The position numbers were made by a program, and so were the translations under genes. DNA of 64,000 bases from Caldalkalibacillus thermarum (GTDB lineage: Bacteria; Bacillota; Bacilli; Caldalkalibacillales; Caldalkalibacillaceae), in contig NZ_BMKZ01000003.1 in assembly GCF_014644735.1 (NCBI RefSeq), forward strand, positions 62,001 to 126,000. The letters are read 5' to 3'. This document shows positions 1-11,265 of the stretch, in pieces. Position 1 is the stretch's first letter, and every line of letters begins with the position of its first letter. Below the pieces are notes generated by a model. The model made no database searches, was not told the DNA's origin, and saw only the letters and a program-made list of their open reading frames with translations.

Positions 1-780
1 GCCTTTGGTGACCTGGATGTTACTGTTATTGATGAGTTGCCAGCCGGACGAAAAAAAGTAGAGACATACTGGGTCAAAGAGCATATGCTCGACCGGGTCT
101 TCCGGTTTATGCAAAACGAAATTGATCAGGGACGCCAGGCCTACGTCGTCTGTCCCTTAATTGAAGAATCGGACAAGCTGGATGTTCAGAACGTGATTGA
201 CTTCCATGCCAAACTGTGTAAAGTTTTTCCCCAATACCGGATCGGTTTGTTGCACGGCCGGCTCAGTTCTGCTGAAAAAGAAAAAACCATGCGCCGCTTT
301 GCCCAAGGAGAGCTTCAAATTTTAGTCACCACCACTGTCATTGAAGTGGGGGTCGATGTGCCCAATGCCACGCTGATGATCATTTACGATGCGGAGCGTT
401 TTGGTTTGTCACAATTGCATCAACTGCGGGGAAGGGTTGGCAGGGGAAATCACCAGTCATACTGCATTCTCATTGCCGACCCTAAAACAGAGGCCGGCAT
501 TCAGCGCATGCACATCATGCGTTCCACCCATGATGGATTTGAAGTGGCCAAAAAGGATCTGGCTTTGCGGGGACCAGGTGATTTTTTTGGCACGAAACAA
601 AGCGGCCTGCCTGATTTTAAGGTGGCGGACATGATCCGCGATTACAGGGCCTTGGAAGTGGCCAGAAAAGACGCCCAGGCTTTGATCCAAAACCCATCCT
701 TTTGGACGGACGAACAATTTGGCCTGTTGCGCACCTATTTAGAAGAACAGCTTGGTACGGGGGAAAAGTTGTTGGATTAG
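1..780 (+). CDS. recG: ATP-dependent DNA helicase RecG, C-terminal part (5' end outside window)
   Basis: The reading frame is open from base 1 and encodes about 259 residues of the C-terminal half of RecG, the branch-migrating helicase that remodels stalled replication forks and Holliday junctions. The second RecA-like domain is visible: TTTVIEVGVDVPNA (motif V) followed by QLRGRVGRG (motif VI), and then the RecG wedge-proximal tail with DLALRGPGDFFGTKQSG. Motifs I to III lie upstream of the window. In Bacillus recG directly precedes fapR, as here. An internal TTG at 37 is not a credible start because conserved sequence continues upstream of it. Confidence 0.96.
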   Translation, partial: AFGDLDVTVIDELPAGRKKVETYWVKEHMLDRVFRFMQNEIDQGRQAYVVCPLIEESDKLDVQNVIDFHAKLCKVFPQYRIGLLHGRLSSAEKEKTMRRFAQGELQILVTTTVIEVGVDVPNATLMIIYDAERFGLSQLHQLRGRVGRGNHQSYCILIADPKTEAGIQRMHIMRSTHDGFEVAKKDLALRGPGDFFGTKQSGLPDFKVADMIRDYRALEVARKDAQALIQNPSFWTDEQFGLLRTYLEEQLGTGEKLLD

Positions 781-805
781 ATGGAGCAGATTGGAAAATT
801 AAGGA

Positions 806-857
806 TTGCGATTTTAATTCCACTACTATATACTACTATTAGTACCAAGTGCTAAAT
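806..857 (+). promoter_or_regulatory. fapR promoter with FapR operator
   Basis: A -35 TTGCGA (806-811) and -10 TATACT (829-834) are separated by 17 bp. The palindrome ATTAGTACCAAGTGCTAAAT (838-857) covers the expected start site. It matches the known FapR box pattern (TTAGTACC...ctAA). FapR bound here would block its own transcription until malonyl-CoA releases it. The match is seen in the sequence; the regulation is known for the family. Confidence 0.85.
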
Positions 858-885
858 GATGAACGGGTTGTGGTGGTGACAGGGA

Positions 886-1473
886 ATGCCCAAACTAACC
901 AAAAAAGAACGCCAAAATCAGCTTGTAGCGTTATTACATAAAAATCCATTCATGACGGATGAAGAATTAGCCCGGCACTTTCAAGTCAGCGTTCAAACCA
1001 TTCGCTTAGACCGTTTGGAAAAATCAATCCCGGAGTTAAGGGAACGAATCAAATCTGTTGCTGAGCAAAACTATGATGAAGTACGTTCGCTCTTAATGGA
1101 CGAGGTGATCGGCGAGATCATTGATTTGCACCTGGACAAGAGCGCGATCTCTATTTTGGATATCCGGGAAGAACATGTGTTTACCCGTAATCAAATTGCC
1201 CGGGGCCATCATCTGTTTGCCCAGGCCAATTCCCTGGCCGTTGCGGTGATCGATGATGAACTGGCTTTGACAGCTTCAGCCAAGATCCGCTTTCATCGGC
1301 CGGTCAAAGTAGGTGAGCGTGTTGTGGCCAAGGCCAAAGTGTTGGAAACGAAGGGTGACCGGACCAAGGTGCAGGTGGAATCCTTTTGTGGAGAAGAAAT
1401 GGTCTTTTCGGGACAGTTTACGGTTTTCCGTTCCAATACGAACTCAGCAAGGGAGGTTAGCCTGGGGACATGA
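886..1473 (+). CDS. fapR: Fatty acid and phospholipid biosynthesis repressor FapR
   Basis: FapR is a malonyl-CoA-sensing repressor of lipid synthesis. The 195-residue protein has an N-terminal DeoR-like helix-turn-helix (about residues 18-45, [19 protein letters not shown]) and a C-terminal hot-dog fold that binds malonyl-CoA (about 75-188, including [19 protein letters not shown]). Length is close to the B. subtilis protein (188). ATG 886 follows a purine-rich GGTGGTGA. The stop overlaps the plsX start by 4 bp, so the two are translationally coupled. A FapR box lies in its own promoter (838-857), which implies autoregulation. Confidence 0.96.
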   Translation: MPKLTKKERQNQLVALLHKNPFMTDEELARHFQVSVQTIRLDRLEKSIPELRERIKSVAEQNYDEVRSLLMDEVIGEIIDLHLDKSAISILDIREEHVFTRNQIARGHHLFAQANSLAVAVIDDELALTASAKIRFHRPVKVGERVVAKAKVLETKGDRTKVQVESFCGEEMVFSGQFTVFRSNTNSAREVSLGT

Positions 1474-2462
1474 AGATTGCCATTGACATCATGGGGGGCG
1501 ACCATGCACCGGATGAAATCATAAAAGGAGCGCTGCAAGCGCTGGATGAATTTAACGACATCGAACTGGTCCTGGTCGGTAAAGAACAAGAAATCACCCC
1601 GCGCCTGGGAGGGCGCAAGGACAGGATCCATCTGCTGCACACTGACGAGGTGATTGCCACTGATGAGGAACCGGTACGGGCGGTGCGGCGCAAGAAAAAT
1701 TCCTCCCTGGTCACCTGTACCAGATTGGTTAAAGAACAAGCGGCAGCAGCCTGTATTTCGGCGGGAAACACCGGGGCTTATATGACTGCAGGGCTTTTAG
1801 TCACAGGGCGTATAAAAGGCATTGAGCGTCCTGCGTTGGCCACCATCATGCCCACTTCGGCAGGGAGGCCGGTTTTGGTGCTTGACGTGGGAGCTAACGT
1901 GGAAGCCAAGCCTGCTCACCTTGTGCAATATGCTCTGATGGGTCATATTTACGCCCGCCACATTTTGCACATCAAAGAACCCCGGATTGGGTTGTTAAAT
2001 GTGGGGACCGAGGAGACAAAAGGAAACGAACTCGTTAAAGCGGCCTATCAGCAGCTGAAGGAACAACCCCTCAACTTTATCGGCAATATTGAAGCACGGG
2101 ACATTCCTTCCGGCGCTGCTGACGTTGTGGTATGTGACGGGTTCACCGGCAATGTGGTGTTGAAGCTGGCTGAAGGTGTGGCCAACGCCATTTTTACGAT
2201 GTTAAAGGATGTCATGACCTCAACGCTGTCACGGAAAATCGGTGCTTTCCTGCTTAAGCCGGGACTCATCGCCTTTAAAAAGCAAATGGATTATACCGAT
2301 TACGGTGGAGCGCCGCTGTTGGGGTTGGACGGCATCTGTATCAAAGCCCACGGCTCTTCCGATGCCAACGCGATCAAGAACGCGATTCGGCAAGCCAGGG
2401 AGTGCGTTAAACAGGATGTGGCTGGATTGATTAGCAATGAATTAGGGAAAGTGAGTGATTAA
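1470..2462 (+). CDS. plsX: Phosphate acyltransferase PlsX
   Basis: PlsX converts acyl-ACP to acyl-phosphate, the donor for PlsY in bacterial phospholipid synthesis; it is a peripheral membrane enzyme. The 330-residue protein opens with the family hallmark [12 protein letters not shown] and carries [19 protein letters not shown] and [16 protein letters not shown] 1470 overlaps the fapR stop (ATGA). The gene sits between the regulator and the fab genes, so phospholipid and fatty acid synthesis would be co-transcribed from the FapR-controlled promoter. Confidence 0.97.
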   Translation: MKIAIDIMGGDHAPDEIIKGALQALDEFNDIELVLVGKEQEITPRLGGRKDRIHLLHTDEVIATDEEPVRAVRRKKNSSLVTCTRLVKEQAAAACISAGNTGAYMTAGLLVTGRIKGIERPALATIMPTSAGRPVLVLDVGANVEAKPAHLVQYALMGHIYARHILHIKEPRIGLLNVGTEETKGNELVKAAYQQLKEQPLNFIGNIEARDIPSGAADVVVCDGFTGNVVLKLAEGVANAIFTMLKDVMTSTLSRKIGAFLLKPGLIAFKKQMDYTDYGGAPLLGLDGICIKAHGSSDANAIKNAIRQARECVKQDVAGLISNELGKVSD

Positions 2463-2464
2463 AG

Positions 2465-3457
2465 TTGAGAGGATATGGAGTTGGCATTTTAGGAGTTGGC
2501 TCTTTTCTGCCGGAGAAGGTTTTAACAAACCAGGATTTAGAGAAAATGGTAGATACAAGTGATGAATGGATTCGTACCCGCACTGGCATCCGGGAACGCC
2601 GGATAGCCGATGAGAATATGGCGTCGTCCGATTTGGCCTACGAAGCAAGTGTCAAGGCATTGCAACATGCCGGCATTTCGGCAGACGAGCTGGATATGAT
2701 TATTGTGGCCACTGTGACCCCAGACATGTTCTTTCCGTCGACAGCCTGTATTTTGCAACACAAACTGGGCGCCCGCAAGGTGGCGGCTGTAGATCTTTCG
2801 GCTGCATGCAGTGGATTTCTATACGCTGTCTCTACCGCAACCCAGTTTGTCCAAACAGGCATGTACCGCTATATTCTCGTTGTGGGAGTTGATTGTTTAT
2901 CCAAAATTACGAACTGGAAGGACCGCAACACCTGTGTCCTGTTTGGGGACGGTGCTGGCGCGGTCGTCATTGGTCCCACTGAAGAGGGGCTTGGCTTCCT
3001 CTCCTTTGAACTGGGTGCAGATGGGAGTGGTGCTGATTTTCTCAATTTGCCTGCTGGCGGTTCCCGCCTCCCTGCTTCTACCCGGACGCTGGAAGAAGAA
3101 AAACACTTTATTCACATGAATGGGCAAGAGGTATTTAAGTTTGCCGTTCGTATTATGGAGCAGGTATCTGTGTCTGTGATTGAGAAAGCAGGACTCTCAA
3201 CAGACGATGTCCAGTTTCTCGTTCCCCACCAGGCCAACTTGCGGATTATTGATGCGGCCCGCAAGAGGCTTGGTTTGGGAGAAAAGCAGGTGGTTGTGAA
3301 TCTTGACCGTTATGGTAACATGTCTTCAGCCTCCATTCCTGTTGCCTTAGATGAGGCTGTGCACGACGGACGGATTAAGAAAGGAGATATTGTGGTCTTT
3401 GTTGGATTTGGCGGCGGATTAACCTGGGGTGCCAGCACCATGCGCTGGAATATCTAG
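2465..3457 (+). CDS. fabH: Beta-ketoacyl-ACP synthase III
   Basis: FabH condenses an acyl-CoA primer with malonyl-ACP to start fatty acid synthesis; in Bacilli it usually prefers branched-chain primers. The catalytic triad is visible: Cys115 in DLSAACSGF, His255 in VPHQAN and Asn285 in GNMSSAS. The start is TTG 2465, two bases after the plsX stop; no other start fits in frame and alignment to family N-termini ([13 protein letters not shown]) supports it. In B. subtilis fabHA lies elsewhere with fabF, so its place between plsX and fabD differs from that model. Confidence 0.95.
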   Translation: MRGYGVGILGVGSFLPEKVLTNQDLEKMVDTSDEWIRTRTGIRERRIADENMASSDLAYEASVKALQHAGISADELDMIIVATVTPDMFFPSTACILQHKLGARKVAAVDLSAACSGFLYAVSTATQFVQTGMYRYILVVGVDCLSKITNWKDRNTCVLFGDGAGAVVIGPTEEGLGFLSFELGADGSGADFLNLPAGGSRLPASTRTLEEEKHFIHMNGQEVFKFAVRIMEQVSVSVIEKAGLSTDDVQFLVPHQANLRIIDAARKRLGLGEKQVVVNLDRYGNMSSASIPVALDEAVHDGRIKKGDIVVFVGFGGGLTWGASTMRWNI

Positions 3458-3503
3458 CTGCTATCAAGAGAGTGGGAATATAGAGAGGAAAGGGGATACG
3501 ATT

Positions 3504-4442
3504 GTGGGTAAAATCGCCTTTGTTTTCCCAGGACAGGGGTCTCAGCACGTGGGGATGGGCAAATCGCTGGCTGAAAAATATCAAGCGGCCCGGGATATCT
3601 TTGCCCTTGCTGATGAGAGTTTGGGTTATTCCCTTTCAAAGTTATGCTTTGAAGGGCCTGAAGATGAATTGCGCCTCACTTACCATACCCAGCCCGCCAT
3701 ATTAACGACCTGCATGGCCCTGTATGAGGTATTTAAGGCAGATGCTCCCCGTCCAGATTATGTGGCTGGGCACAGTTTAGGCGAATATTCTGCTCTTGTG
3801 GCTGGCGAAGCCCTCTCTTTTGCGGATGCAGTAACAATTGTGCGCAAGCGGGGACAATTTATGGATGAAGCAGTACCAGCCGGGCAAGGAGCTATGGCTG
3901 CCGTGATAGGCGCCAAGCGGGACGAGTTGCAAAGCGTGTGCGAGGAAATCAGCCTGGAGGGAGATGCTGTTCAGCTGGCCAACTTGAACAGCCCTGGCCA
4001 AGTGGTGATCTCCGGGACAAAAGAAGGTGTAGAAAAGGCTTCACAAGTGATTAAGGCGCAGAAAAAAGCCAGACGGGTCATTCCGCTGGACGTCAGTGGC
4101 CCCTTTCATTCCGATTTAATGAAGCCAGCTGCCAGCCGCCTGGCTCATGTGCTGGAAAATGTTAAAATTAACAATGCCAGGATCCCAGTCGTCACTAACG
4201 TGGAAGCACGCCCTGTGATGCTGGCCGAAGAAATTCGACAAGCCTTGATCGAGCAGGTATTTTCCCCTGTATTATGGGAAGACTCGGTAAGATGGATGAT
4301 TGATGCGGGCGTGGATACATTTGTCGAAATTGGACCGGGACAAGTTTTGTCCGGTTTAATTAAAAAGATCAGCCGTGATGTTGCGGTCTATTCTGTGTAT
4401 GATGAAGATTCCTTACGTCAAACATTGGAGGAGATAACGTGA
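3504..4442 (+). CDS. fabD: Malonyl-CoA:ACP transacylase
   Basis: FabD loads malonyl groups from CoA onto ACP. The 312-residue protein starts at GTG 3504, 8 bases after AAGGGG; an in-frame upstream extension that overlaps fabH lacks homology. It begins [13 protein letters not shown], with the nucleophile Ser91 in GHSLGEYSA and catalytic His202 in GPFHSD. The stop overlaps the fabG start by 4 bp (GTGA), indicating coupling. Part of the FapR cluster. Confidence 0.96.
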   Translation: MGKIAFVFPGQGSQHVGMGKSLAEKYQAARDIFALADESLGYSLSKLCFEGPEDELRLTYHTQPAILTTCMALYEVFKADAPRPDYVAGHSLGEYSALVAGEALSFADAVTIVRKRGQFMDEAVPAGQGAMAAVIGAKRDELQSVCEEISLEGDAVQLANLNSPGQVVISGTKEGVEKASQVIKAQKKARRVIPLDVSGPFHSDLMKPAASRLAHVLENVKINNARIPVVTNVEARPVMLAEEIRQALIEQVFSPVLWEDSVRWMIDAGVDTFVEIGPGQVLSGLIKKISRDVAVYSVYDEDSLRQTLEEIT

Positions 4443-5182
4443 GTTTATCAGGTAAAGTTGCGCTCGTGACAGGTGGTGCCCGTGGAATCGGCCGGGCCAT
4501 TGTCCTGGCCTTGGCCAGGGAAGGTGCTGCTGTGGCCATCAATTATGCAGGCAGCGAACAGGCGGCCAACGAACTTGTCCGGGAAGTGGAACAGATGGGC
4601 AGCAAGGCTCTTGCTGTGCAAGCCAATGTCGCCGAACAAGCAGCTGTTAATGACATGGTTAAACAAGTGATCGAAACGTTTGGCCGCCTGGACATTTTGG
4701 TTAACAACGCCGGTATTACCAAAGACAATTTGCTCATGAGGATGAAGGAAGAAGAATGGGATGATGTCATTAACGTGAATTTAAAAGGGGTGTTTAACTG
4801 CACAAAGGCGGTGGCGCGGCAGATGATGAAGCAAAAATCAGGCCGGATTATCAATATTACATCTGTAGTCGGTGTGACAGGCAATGCCGGTCAGGCTAAT
4901 TATGTGGCTGCAAAAGCCGGGGTGATCGGGCTGACAAAAACAACAGCCCGGGAGTTTGCAGCAAGGGGAATTACGGTCAATGCCGTTGCTCCTGGATTTA
5001 TTCAAACCGATATGACTGCCGTGCTTGGCGAAGACATCAAGGAGCAATTGCTGAGCCAAATTCCGCTAGGGCGGTTTGGAAAGCCTGATGACGTTGCGCG
5101 GGTGGTTAAGTTCTTGGCTTCTGATGATGCAGCTTATATCACCGGTCAAACATTCCATGTCGACGGCGGTATGGTGATGTAA
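4439..5182 (+). CDS. fabG: 3-oxoacyl-ACP reductase
   Basis: FabG reduces beta-ketoacyl-ACP with NADPH in each elongation cycle. It is a classical SDR of 247 residues with the nucleotide-binding [12 protein letters not shown], and the catalytic Ser142, Tyr155 and Lys159 (YVAAK). The start is GTG 4439, overlapping the fabD stop. A PGFIQTDM segment and C-terminal [14 protein letters not shown] are typical of FabG rather than other SDRs. Confidence 0.96.
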   Translation: MSLSGKVALVTGGARGIGRAIVLALAREGAAVAINYAGSEQAANELVREVEQMGSKALAVQANVAEQAAVNDMVKQVIETFGRLDILVNNAGITKDNLLMRMKEEEWDDVINVNLKGVFNCTKAVARQMMKQKSGRIINITSVVGVTGNAGQANYVAAKAGVIGLTKTTAREFAARGITVNAVAPGFIQTDMTAVLGEDIKEQLLSQIPLGRFGKPDDVARVVKFLASDDAAYITGQTFHVDGGMVM

Positions 5183-5210
5183 ATTTCGACACGCTCAGTC
5201 AGCTTTGGTA

Positions 5211-5219
5211 TGATATAAT
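5211..5219 (+). promoter_or_regulatory. Extended -10 promoter before acpP
   Basis: TGATATAAT fits the extended -10 form TGnTATAAT in the 73-base gap between fabG and acpP. No good -35 hexamer is visible 16-18 bp upstream. It could give the abundant acyl carrier protein an extra transcript independent of the fapR promoter. Confidence 0.55.
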
Positions 5220-5255
5220 CACCAGGGAAAAACCCTTGAGAGGAGGTGAGAGAAG

Positions 5256-5492
5256 ATGTCAGACACATTTGAACGCGTTAAAAAAATTATCGTTGACCGT
5301 TTGGAAGTCGATGAATCGCAGGTGACCCCTGAAGCTTCCTTCAAGGAGGATTTAGGCGCAGATTCTCTGGATGTGGTGGAGTTGGTAATGGAACTGGAAG
5401 ACGAGTTTGACATGGAAATCTCCGATGAAGATGCGGAGAAAATCACCACGGTAGGGGAAGCTGTTGCCTACATAGAGTCTCAATTGCAGTAA
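5256..5492 (+). CDS. acpP: Acyl carrier protein
   Basis: ACP carries growing acyl chains on a phosphopantetheine arm. The 78-residue acidic protein has the attachment Ser37 in [12 protein letters not shown], inside the invariant DSL motif. ATG 5256 is preceded by a strong GAGAGGAGGTGAGAG ribosome binding site. It has its own likely promoter and is followed by a 10-bp stem-loop (5514-5537), so it may be expressed well above its neighbours. Confidence 0.97.
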   Translation: MSDTFERVKKIIVDRLEVDESQVTPEASFKEDLGADSLDVVELVMELEDEFDMEISDEDAEKITTVGEAVAYIESQLQ

Positions 5493-5513
5493 TTTAACCC
5501 CTTTACACCGGAT

Positions 5514-5537
5514 AAGTCCCGTTTTTTAACGGGACTT
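5514..5537 (+). terminator. 10-bp stem-loop after acpP
   Basis: AAGTCCCGTT and AACGGGACTT form a perfect stem around a TTTT loop, 22 bases after acpP. The following bases (CCATTTCATT) are only moderately T-rich, so this may be an attenuating terminator or an RNA 3' stabilizer that partly separates acpP from fabF. Confidence 0.6.
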
Positions 5538-5590
5538 CCATTTCATTACAGCCGGAACAGTTGACACTGTTGTTATAGAGGTGAACAAAG

Positions 5591-6835
5591 ATGAATCGAC
5601 GCGTTGTGATTACCGGGTGCGGTGTCATCACCTCGCTTGGTCAAGATATTGACACGTTTTGGGATAATATCGTTAAGGGGAAGTCTGGTGTTTCTAAAAT
5701 CGAGTCATTTGACACCAGCGAACATGCCACCAAAATTGCGGCAGAAGTGAAAGATTTTAATCCTGAAGATTACATGGACCGCCGGGATATCAGGCGGACG
5801 GATCGTTTTGTCCAATTTGGTGTGGCCGCTGCCAAGCAGGCCCTGAAACATGCCAACCTAGAGATCACGGAGGAGAACGCCCACGATGTTGGCGTCTACG
5901 TGGGTTCCGGCATTGGCGGATTAAAAACTTGGGAAGAGCAGCACAAAATTATGCTGAACAAAGGACCTCGACGGGTCAGCCCGTTTTTTATTCCCATGAT
6001 GATCGCCAATATGGCCTCTGGCGTCATCTCCATTGAAACGGGGGCAAAAGGACCGAACAGTGCATCCATGAGTGCCTGTGCAACGGGGACTCATGCCATC
6101 GGTGATGCTTTCAACATCATTCGCCGCGGTCAAGCGGAAGTTATGATCGCTGGAGGAACGGAAGCCACAATCACCCCACTTGCTTTTGCTGGTTTTAATG
6201 CCAACAAAGCTTTATCTACCCGCAATGACGAACCAGAAAAAGCAAGCCGGCCATTTGATGCGGATCGGGACGGGTTTGTCATGGGAGAAGGCGCCGGTGT
6301 AATCATTTTGGAATCACTGGATCACGCCCTAAAACGGGGAGCCCCTATTATTGCTGAAATAGTGGGTTATGGCCTGACAGGAGATGCTTATCATATTACC
6401 AGCCCGGCTCCCGAAGGGGAAGGCGCTGCGCGGGCCATGGCTATGGCCTTGAAAGATGCCCAATTGCAACCGGACCAAGTAGACTACATCAATGCCCACG
6501 GTACGTCTACACCCTATAATGATAAATTTGAAACTATGGCCATCAAAAAAGTGTTTGGTGAACATGCCTACAAGCTGGCAGTCAGCTCAAGCAAATCCAT
6601 GACTGGCCACTTACTGGGGGCTGCCGGTGGTGTGGAAGCCATTGTCACAGCTTTGGCCATTCGCGATCAAATTTTGCCGCCAACGATTAACTATGAAACA
6701 CCTGATCCCGATTGTGATTTAGATTATGTCCCTAACAAAGCGCGCAAGGCCAAAGTCAATGTGGCCCTGTCCAATTCTTTAGGGTTTGGCGGACACAACG
6801 CCACCATTATTCTAAAGAAGTATGAACAGGCATAA
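5591..6835 (+). CDS. fabF: Beta-ketoacyl-ACP synthase II
   Basis: FabF elongates acyl-ACP with malonyl-ACP. The 414-residue protein has the thiolase-fold catalytic set Cys163 (SACATGTH), His303 (NAHGTSTP) and His340 ([10 protein letters not shown]), diagnostic for KAS I/II. ATG 5591 follows AGAGGTGA. Its position between acpP and rnc resembles the arrangement in E. coli and in many thermophilic Firmicutes, not B. subtilis, where fabF pairs with fabHA. Confidence 0.96.
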   Translation: MNRRVVITGCGVITSLGQDIDTFWDNIVKGKSGVSKIESFDTSEHATKIAAEVKDFNPEDYMDRRDIRRTDRFVQFGVAAAKQALKHANLEITEENAHDVGVYVGSGIGGLKTWEEQHKIMLNKGPRRVSPFFIPMMIANMASGVISIETGAKGPNSASMSACATGTHAIGDAFNIIRRGQAEVMIAGGTEATITPLAFAGFNANKALSTRNDEPEKASRPFDADRDGFVMGEGAGVIILESLDHALKRGAPIIAEIVGYGLTGDAYHITSPAPEGEGAARAMAMALKDAQLQPDQVDYINAHGTSTPYNDKFETMAIKKVFGEHAYKLAVSSSKSMTGHLLGAAGGVEAIVTALAIRDQILPPTINYETPDPDCDLDYVPNKARKAKVNVALSNSLGFGGHNATIILKKYEQA

Positions 6836-6851
6836 ACTGTGAGGGAACGGT

Positions 6852-7556
6852 ATGACGGAAAAAGAACAGTTTAAAGCGTTCCAGAACCGCATCGGTGTCT
6901 CTTTTAAGGATGAAACATTGCTTATCCAAGCCTTTACTCACTCCTCTTACGTTAATGAACATAAAGACAAAGCCCTCAAAGATAATGAACGGCTTGAGTT
7001 TTTGGGAGATGCAGTATTGGAATTGACCGTCTCCCAGTATTTATACAAGCACTTTCAAACGATGAGCGAAGGGGAAATGACCAAACTGCGGGCGGCCATT
7101 GTTTGTGAGCCTTCGTTGGTCAAGTTTGCCCATGAACTGGAATTTGGCAAACTGATCCGCCTGGGAAAAGGAGAAGAAATAGCGGGTGGCCGAGAGCGTC
7201 CCGCTCTGTTGGCCGATGTTTTTGAAGCGTTTATCGGGGCCTTATACCTTGATCAAGGACTCGAGGCTGTAGACCGCTTTCTGGCCACCTATGTTTATCC
7301 CAAAATAGAGGCCGGTGCTTTCTCAAAAGTTGTGGATTACAAAAGCCAGCTTCAAGAATATGTTCAACACGACAACTTGGGTGAACTCACCTACCAGATA
7401 GTAAGCGAAAAGGGGCCTGCCCACAATCGTGAATTTGTCGCCAAAGTTTATTTGAGTGGCAAGGATTTAGGAAAGGGAACGGGCCGTTCCAAGAAAGAAG
7501 CGGAGCAGCGTGCTGCAGCACAAGCTCTAAAAAAATTAGGTGTTTGTTTGCAATGA
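6852..7556 (+). CDS. rnc: Ribonuclease III
   Basis: RNase III cleaves double-stranded RNA in rRNA and mRNA processing. The 234-residue protein has the endonuclease signature [14 protein letters not shown] (about residues 45-58), the second acidic cluster around [13 protein letters not shown], and a C-terminal dsRNA-binding domain (about 160-232; [22 protein letters not shown]). ATG 6852 lies 16 bases after fabF. A terminator overlaps its stop codon. Confidence 0.96.
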   Translation: MTEKEQFKAFQNRIGVSFKDETLLIQAFTHSSYVNEHKDKALKDNERLEFLGDAVLELTVSQYLYKHFQTMSEGEMTKLRAAIVCEPSLVKFAHELEFGKLIRLGKGEEIAGGRERPALLADVFEAFIGALYLDQGLEAVDRFLATYVYPKIEAGAFSKVVDYKSQLQEYVQHDNLGELTYQIVSEKGPAHNREFVAKVYLSGKDLGKGTGRSKKEAEQRAAAQALKKLGVCLQ

Positions 7557-7592
7557 AAGAAGCGTTAAAATGTTTTTAGCGCTTCTTTTTCC
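7556..7592 (+). terminator. Rho-independent terminator after rnc
   Basis: AAAGAAGCG (7556-7564) pairs with CGCTTCTTT (7580-7588), followed by further T residues. It closes the fab-rnc transcript; smc then needs its own start, although partial readthrough is likely since the pairs are A/T-rich. Confidence 0.75.
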
Positions 7593-7632
7593 GCTTTTAT
7601 GCGCTGTTAGGATAGTTTAAGGGGGTAACCTC

Positions 7633-10600
7633 ATGTACCTCAAACGTTTGGAATTGTACGGCTTTAAATCTTTCGCTGACCGTACCGAATTAGAGTTTGT
7701 TCCTGGCATCACCGCTGTGGTCGGTCCCAACGGAAGTGGAAAGAGCAACGTAGCTGATGCCGTGCGCTGGGTTTTGGGTGAACAGTCGGCCAAAACGCTG
7801 CGTGGTTCCAAAATGGAAGACATTATTTTTGCTGGAAGTGACACTCGCAAGCCAATCAACTACGCCGAGGTTTCTCTAACTCTGGACAATACGGATCAAA
7901 GCCTGGATGTGGACTACACCGAGGTGACGGTGACCCGCCGGGTATATCGTTCCGGGGAAAGTGAGTATTTTATCAATAAACAGCCCTGCCGCTTGAAAGA
8001 TATTGTTGAGCTGTTTATGGATACCGGAGTCGGTAAGGAGGCTTATTCTATCATTGGCCAGGGCCGGATTGAAGAAATACTGAGCACCAAGGCTGAGGAC
8101 CGCCGTGGAATTTTTGAAGAAGCGGCAGGTGTTGTAAAATATAAAAATCGCAAGAAAGAGGCAGAGCGTAAACTTGAAGAAACAGAGGCTAATTTAACCC
8201 GCATCCAGGACATTATCGCTGAAGTGGAAGATCAATTGGGTCCGCTTGAAGACCAGGCAGCCAAAGCCAAAAGGTATAAAACCCTGAAGGCCGAACTGAC
8301 TCAAAAGGAGATCGCCTGTTATGTGCATTTAATTGAAACTTTGTATCAGGAGTGGGAAGAGGCAAACAAACAGCTTGAGATATTAAAAACTGAAGCAGAA
8401 GCCCATATGTCTAATGTGAATCGGCAGGAAGCTGTTTTTGAGCAATTAAAATGGGAACTCAACCAAACAGAACTTAAACTGGACAAGCTGCAACAGCAGC
8501 TTCTCTCCGTGACTGAGGATGTGGAAAAACTTGAGGCCCAAAGGGAAGTGCTGAGGGAGAGAAAGAAAAATTTCTCATCCAATAAACAGGATATCTTAGC
8601 TAAAATTAAACAGCTTCAAGAGCGGCGGCAGCAGACGGCCGATGAGTGGGCTCAAGAAAGAGAAAAGCTGGAGAGACTGGACCAGGAAATAAAAAAATTA
8701 AAAGCGGAGATCAGGCAAAAGGAAGAACAGGCTCACCATCTGGCAGAACATGTCGATGAGCGTCTGGAACAACTGAAGGGAGACTATATTCAATATCTAA
8801 ATGAGCATGCCTCGTTAAAAAACGAGTACCGTCACATCGAACGCAGTATCGAGCAATATGAACAGCGCTTGAAACGGCTGAAGGAGGAAAACAAGCGCTA
8901 CCTTCACGAAAGGGAAGCTTTAAACAAAGAGCTGCAGGACATAGGGCAACAGCGTCAGGCTACACAGTCTAAACTTGAACAACTGCGCAAGAAGTATCAG
9001 GTACTTAAAGAGAAAAAAACAACATTGGAGGATGAGTTAAAACACAAGGAAGCAGCATACCACCAGCAACTCTCCCGTCTGGAACAACTGCAAGCTCGCA
9101 AGCAATTTTTAACTGAGCTCAAAGAAGATTTTAGCGGATATATGCAAGGGGTTAAAGAGATATTGAAAGCGAGGGACAGCCTCCTTTCTGGTATTGATGG
9201 AGCAGTGGCGGAACTGATCACCGTTCCTAAAGCATACGAATTGGCCATTGAAACCGCCTTGGGTGCCGCTCTTCAACATATTGTTGTCCGTGATGAAGCT
9301 GCGGCCAGGGAAGCTATTGCTTACTTGAAAAAACACCAATTGGGCCGTGCCACTTTTTTGCCCCGCAGTGTGATTCAAGCCCGCTTGATGCCTGTTCATC
9401 ACCGCCAAATTATCGATCAAGGCCAAGGCATCATTGGCATGGCCAACGAACTGATTGAAGTTGCTGAAAAGTACCGCTCCATCATCGATTATCTGCTGGG
9501 GCAGGTGGTGGTGACACAGACATTAAAAGAAGCAAACACGCTGGCCAAACAGCTTCAATACCGCTACCGCATCGTAACCCTGGAAGGCGATATCGTCAAT
9601 CCCGGCGGTTCCATGACCGGTGGGAGTGTCAAAAAGAATAAAAGCAACCTATTGGGAAGGGAAAGGGAAATAGAAAGCCTGGCAGAGGCCATTGCCCAGC
9701 TTAACCACGCTTTGCAAGACGAAAAACGTAACATCGAACAGATGGAGAGAGACCTTAAACAACTTGATGAGGGGCTTACGGCAGTCCAGGAAGAAGCTGA
9801 ACGGCTCAAAGAGAAAGACCAGCGTTTCAAGGACGATTTAGCACAACTGGAATTTCAACAAAAACGTCTCAATGAAAAACTGGAGTTGTATGACCAGGAA
9901 AGTGCAGATTATCTGTGCCAGTTGGGAGAAGCTAAAGCCCAAAAGCAACAGATTGCCGCTAAGCTGAGTGATCACGAACAGCAATCAGCAGCCATTGAGG
10001 CCGAAATTAAAAAGCTTGAACAGCTCAAAAAAGAGAACGAACAATCTAAAGCTGAAACAGCCGAATATCTCACCCGTTTAAAAGTTGACTTGGCAGCCAA
10101 ACAACAGGAATATGACGGAATTATGCGCCATATGGAGCGGCTGGCAGCCACTAAACAGGAAGTGGAAGAAGAATTAGCCTTAGCCCATGACAATCTGTTG
10201 CAGCTGGAAGGCAATTTGGGTGCCCAACACACCAGAGAGGATGAACTAGAAGAGCTGGTTAAACAGAAAAAAGAGGAGAAAGAACACTTAAACCAGCAAA
10301 TTGAGATTGTCCGCAAGGAACGTAAAGAAAAACAGCAGACTCTGGAGGAACTTGAAATTCAAATCAGGGAATTGCGCAAGGTTTTGAAACAGACGGAAAC
10401 AAATATTCACCGGCACGAGGTGAAGGTTAACCGGCTGGATGTTGAATTGGAAAACTACTTTACGATCCTGCGGGAAGAATATGAATTAAGTTATGAATTG
10501 GCCAAAGCCCAGTATCCTTTGCCTGGTGACTTTGAACAGGTCAAACAGGAAGTGGATCAGCTTAAAAGGGAGATTCAGAACCTGGGCACGGTCAACCTTG

Positions 10601-11199
10601 GGGCCATCGAAGAATATGAACGGCTTTCTGAACGCCATTCTTTCCTGAAAGAGCAAGAAAAGGACTTACTTGAAGCCAAGGAAACGCTGTATGACGTGAT
10701 CAAGGAAATGGACGAAGAAATGAGTAGGCGGTTTGAGGACACGTTTAGCCAAGTGCGGGGACATTTCCAGCAAGTGTTTCAACAGTTGTTCGGCGGGGGA
10801 CGGGCTGACCTGATTCTGACCGAACCGGACAACCTTTTGACGACAGGTGTGGACATTATGGTCCAGCCACCAGGTAAAAAGCTCCAGCACCTTAGTTTAT
10901 TGTCTGGCGGGGAGCGGGCTTTAACAGCGATTGCCTTGTTGTTTGCCATACTGCGGGTTAAACCGGTTCCTTTCTGTGTGCTGGACGAAGTGGAAGCTGC
11001 GTTGGATGAAGCGAATGTGTACCGCTTTGCCCAGTATTTAAGGGAATTTTCCAGAGAAACCCAATTTATTGTCATTACCCACCGCAAGGGGACGATGGAG
11101 GGTTCAGATGTGTTATACGGCATTACCATGCAGGAGTCCGGGGTGTCGAAGCTCGTTTCCGTTAAACTGGAGGATAAGCAACAGTTGGTGACCGTTTAA
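7633..11199 (+). CDS. smc: Chromosome partition protein SMC
   Basis: SMC is the ATPase core of the bacterial condensin that organizes and segregates chromosomes with ScpA/ScpB. The 1188-residue protein has a head with Walker [10 protein letters not shown] (residues 31-39), two long Glu/Lys/Gln-rich coiled coils, a hinge at about 519-690 ([10 protein letters not shown] to [10 protein letters not shown]), and a C-terminal head with signature LSGGERA (about 1089) and Walker [13 protein letters not shown]. Length matches the family. ATG 7633 is preceded by AAGGGGGT. The order smc-ftsY is conserved in Bacillus. Confidence 0.98.
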   Translation: MYLKRLELYGFKSFADRTELEFVPGITAVVGPNGSGKSNVADAVRWVLGEQSAKTLRGSKMEDIIFAGSDTRKPINYAEVSLTLDNTDQSLDVDYTEVTVTRRVYRSGESEYFINKQPCRLKDIVELFMDTGVGKEAYSIIGQGRIEEILSTKAEDRRGIFEEAAGVVKYKNRKKEAERKLEETEANLTRIQDIIAEVEDQLGPLEDQAAKAKRYKTLKAELTQKEIACYVHLIETLYQEWEEANKQLEILKTEAEAHMSNVNRQEAVFEQLKWELNQTELKLDKLQQQLLSVTEDVEKLEAQREVLRERKKNFSSNKQDILAKIKQLQERRQQTADEWAQEREKLERLDQEIKKLKAEIRQKEEQAHHLAEHVDERLEQLKGDYIQYLNEHASLKNEYRHIERSIEQYEQRLKRLKEENKRYLHEREALNKELQDIGQQRQATQSKLEQLRKKYQVLKEKKTTLEDELKHKEAAYHQQLSRLEQLQARKQFLTELKEDFSGYMQGVKEILKARDSLLSGIDGAVAELITVPKAYELAIETALGAALQHIVVRDEAAAREAIAYLKKHQLGRATFLPRSVIQARLMPVHHRQIIDQGQGIIGMANELIEVAEKYRSIIDYLLGQVVVTQTLKEANTLAKQLQYRYRIVTLEGDIVNPGGSMTGGSVKKNKSNLLGREREIESLAEAIAQLNHALQDEKRNIEQMERDLKQLDEGLTAVQEEAERLKEKDQRFKDDLAQLEFQQKRLNEKLELYDQESADYLCQLGEAKAQKQQIAAKLSDHEQQSAAIEAEIKKLEQLKKENEQSKAETAEYLTRLKVDLAAKQQEYDGIMRHMERLAATKQEVEEELALAHDNLLQLEGNLGAQHTREDELEELVKQKKEEKEHLNQQIEIVRKERKEKQQTLEELEIQIRELRKVLKQTETNIHRHEVKVNRLDVELENYFTILREEYELSYELAKAQYPLPGDFEQVKQEVDQLKREIQNLGTVNLGAIEEYERLSERHSFLKEQEKDLLEAKETLYDVIKEMDEEMSRRFEDTFSQVRGHFQQVFQQLFGGGRADLILTEPDNLLTTGVDIMVQPPGKKLQHLSLLSGGERALTAIALLFAILRVKPVPFCVLDEVEAALDEANVYRFAQYLREFSRETQFIVITHRKGTMEGSDVLYGITMQESGVSKLVSVKLEDKQQLVTV

Positions 11200-11265
11200 A
11201 TCTTAAAGCTATCGGAACCGTGAGCTATTTTTCAGATTATATGTTTGTCGAACAGGAGGATGACG

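Noticed and set aside
3429-3503. Upstream extension of fabD into fabH
   Set aside because: No homology; GTG 3504 has a ribosome site and matches the conserved start [13 protein letters not shown].
7633-11199. Several antisense open frames across smc
   Set aside because: They are Ser/Leu-rich mirror frames of coiled-coil codons, without ribosome sites or homology.
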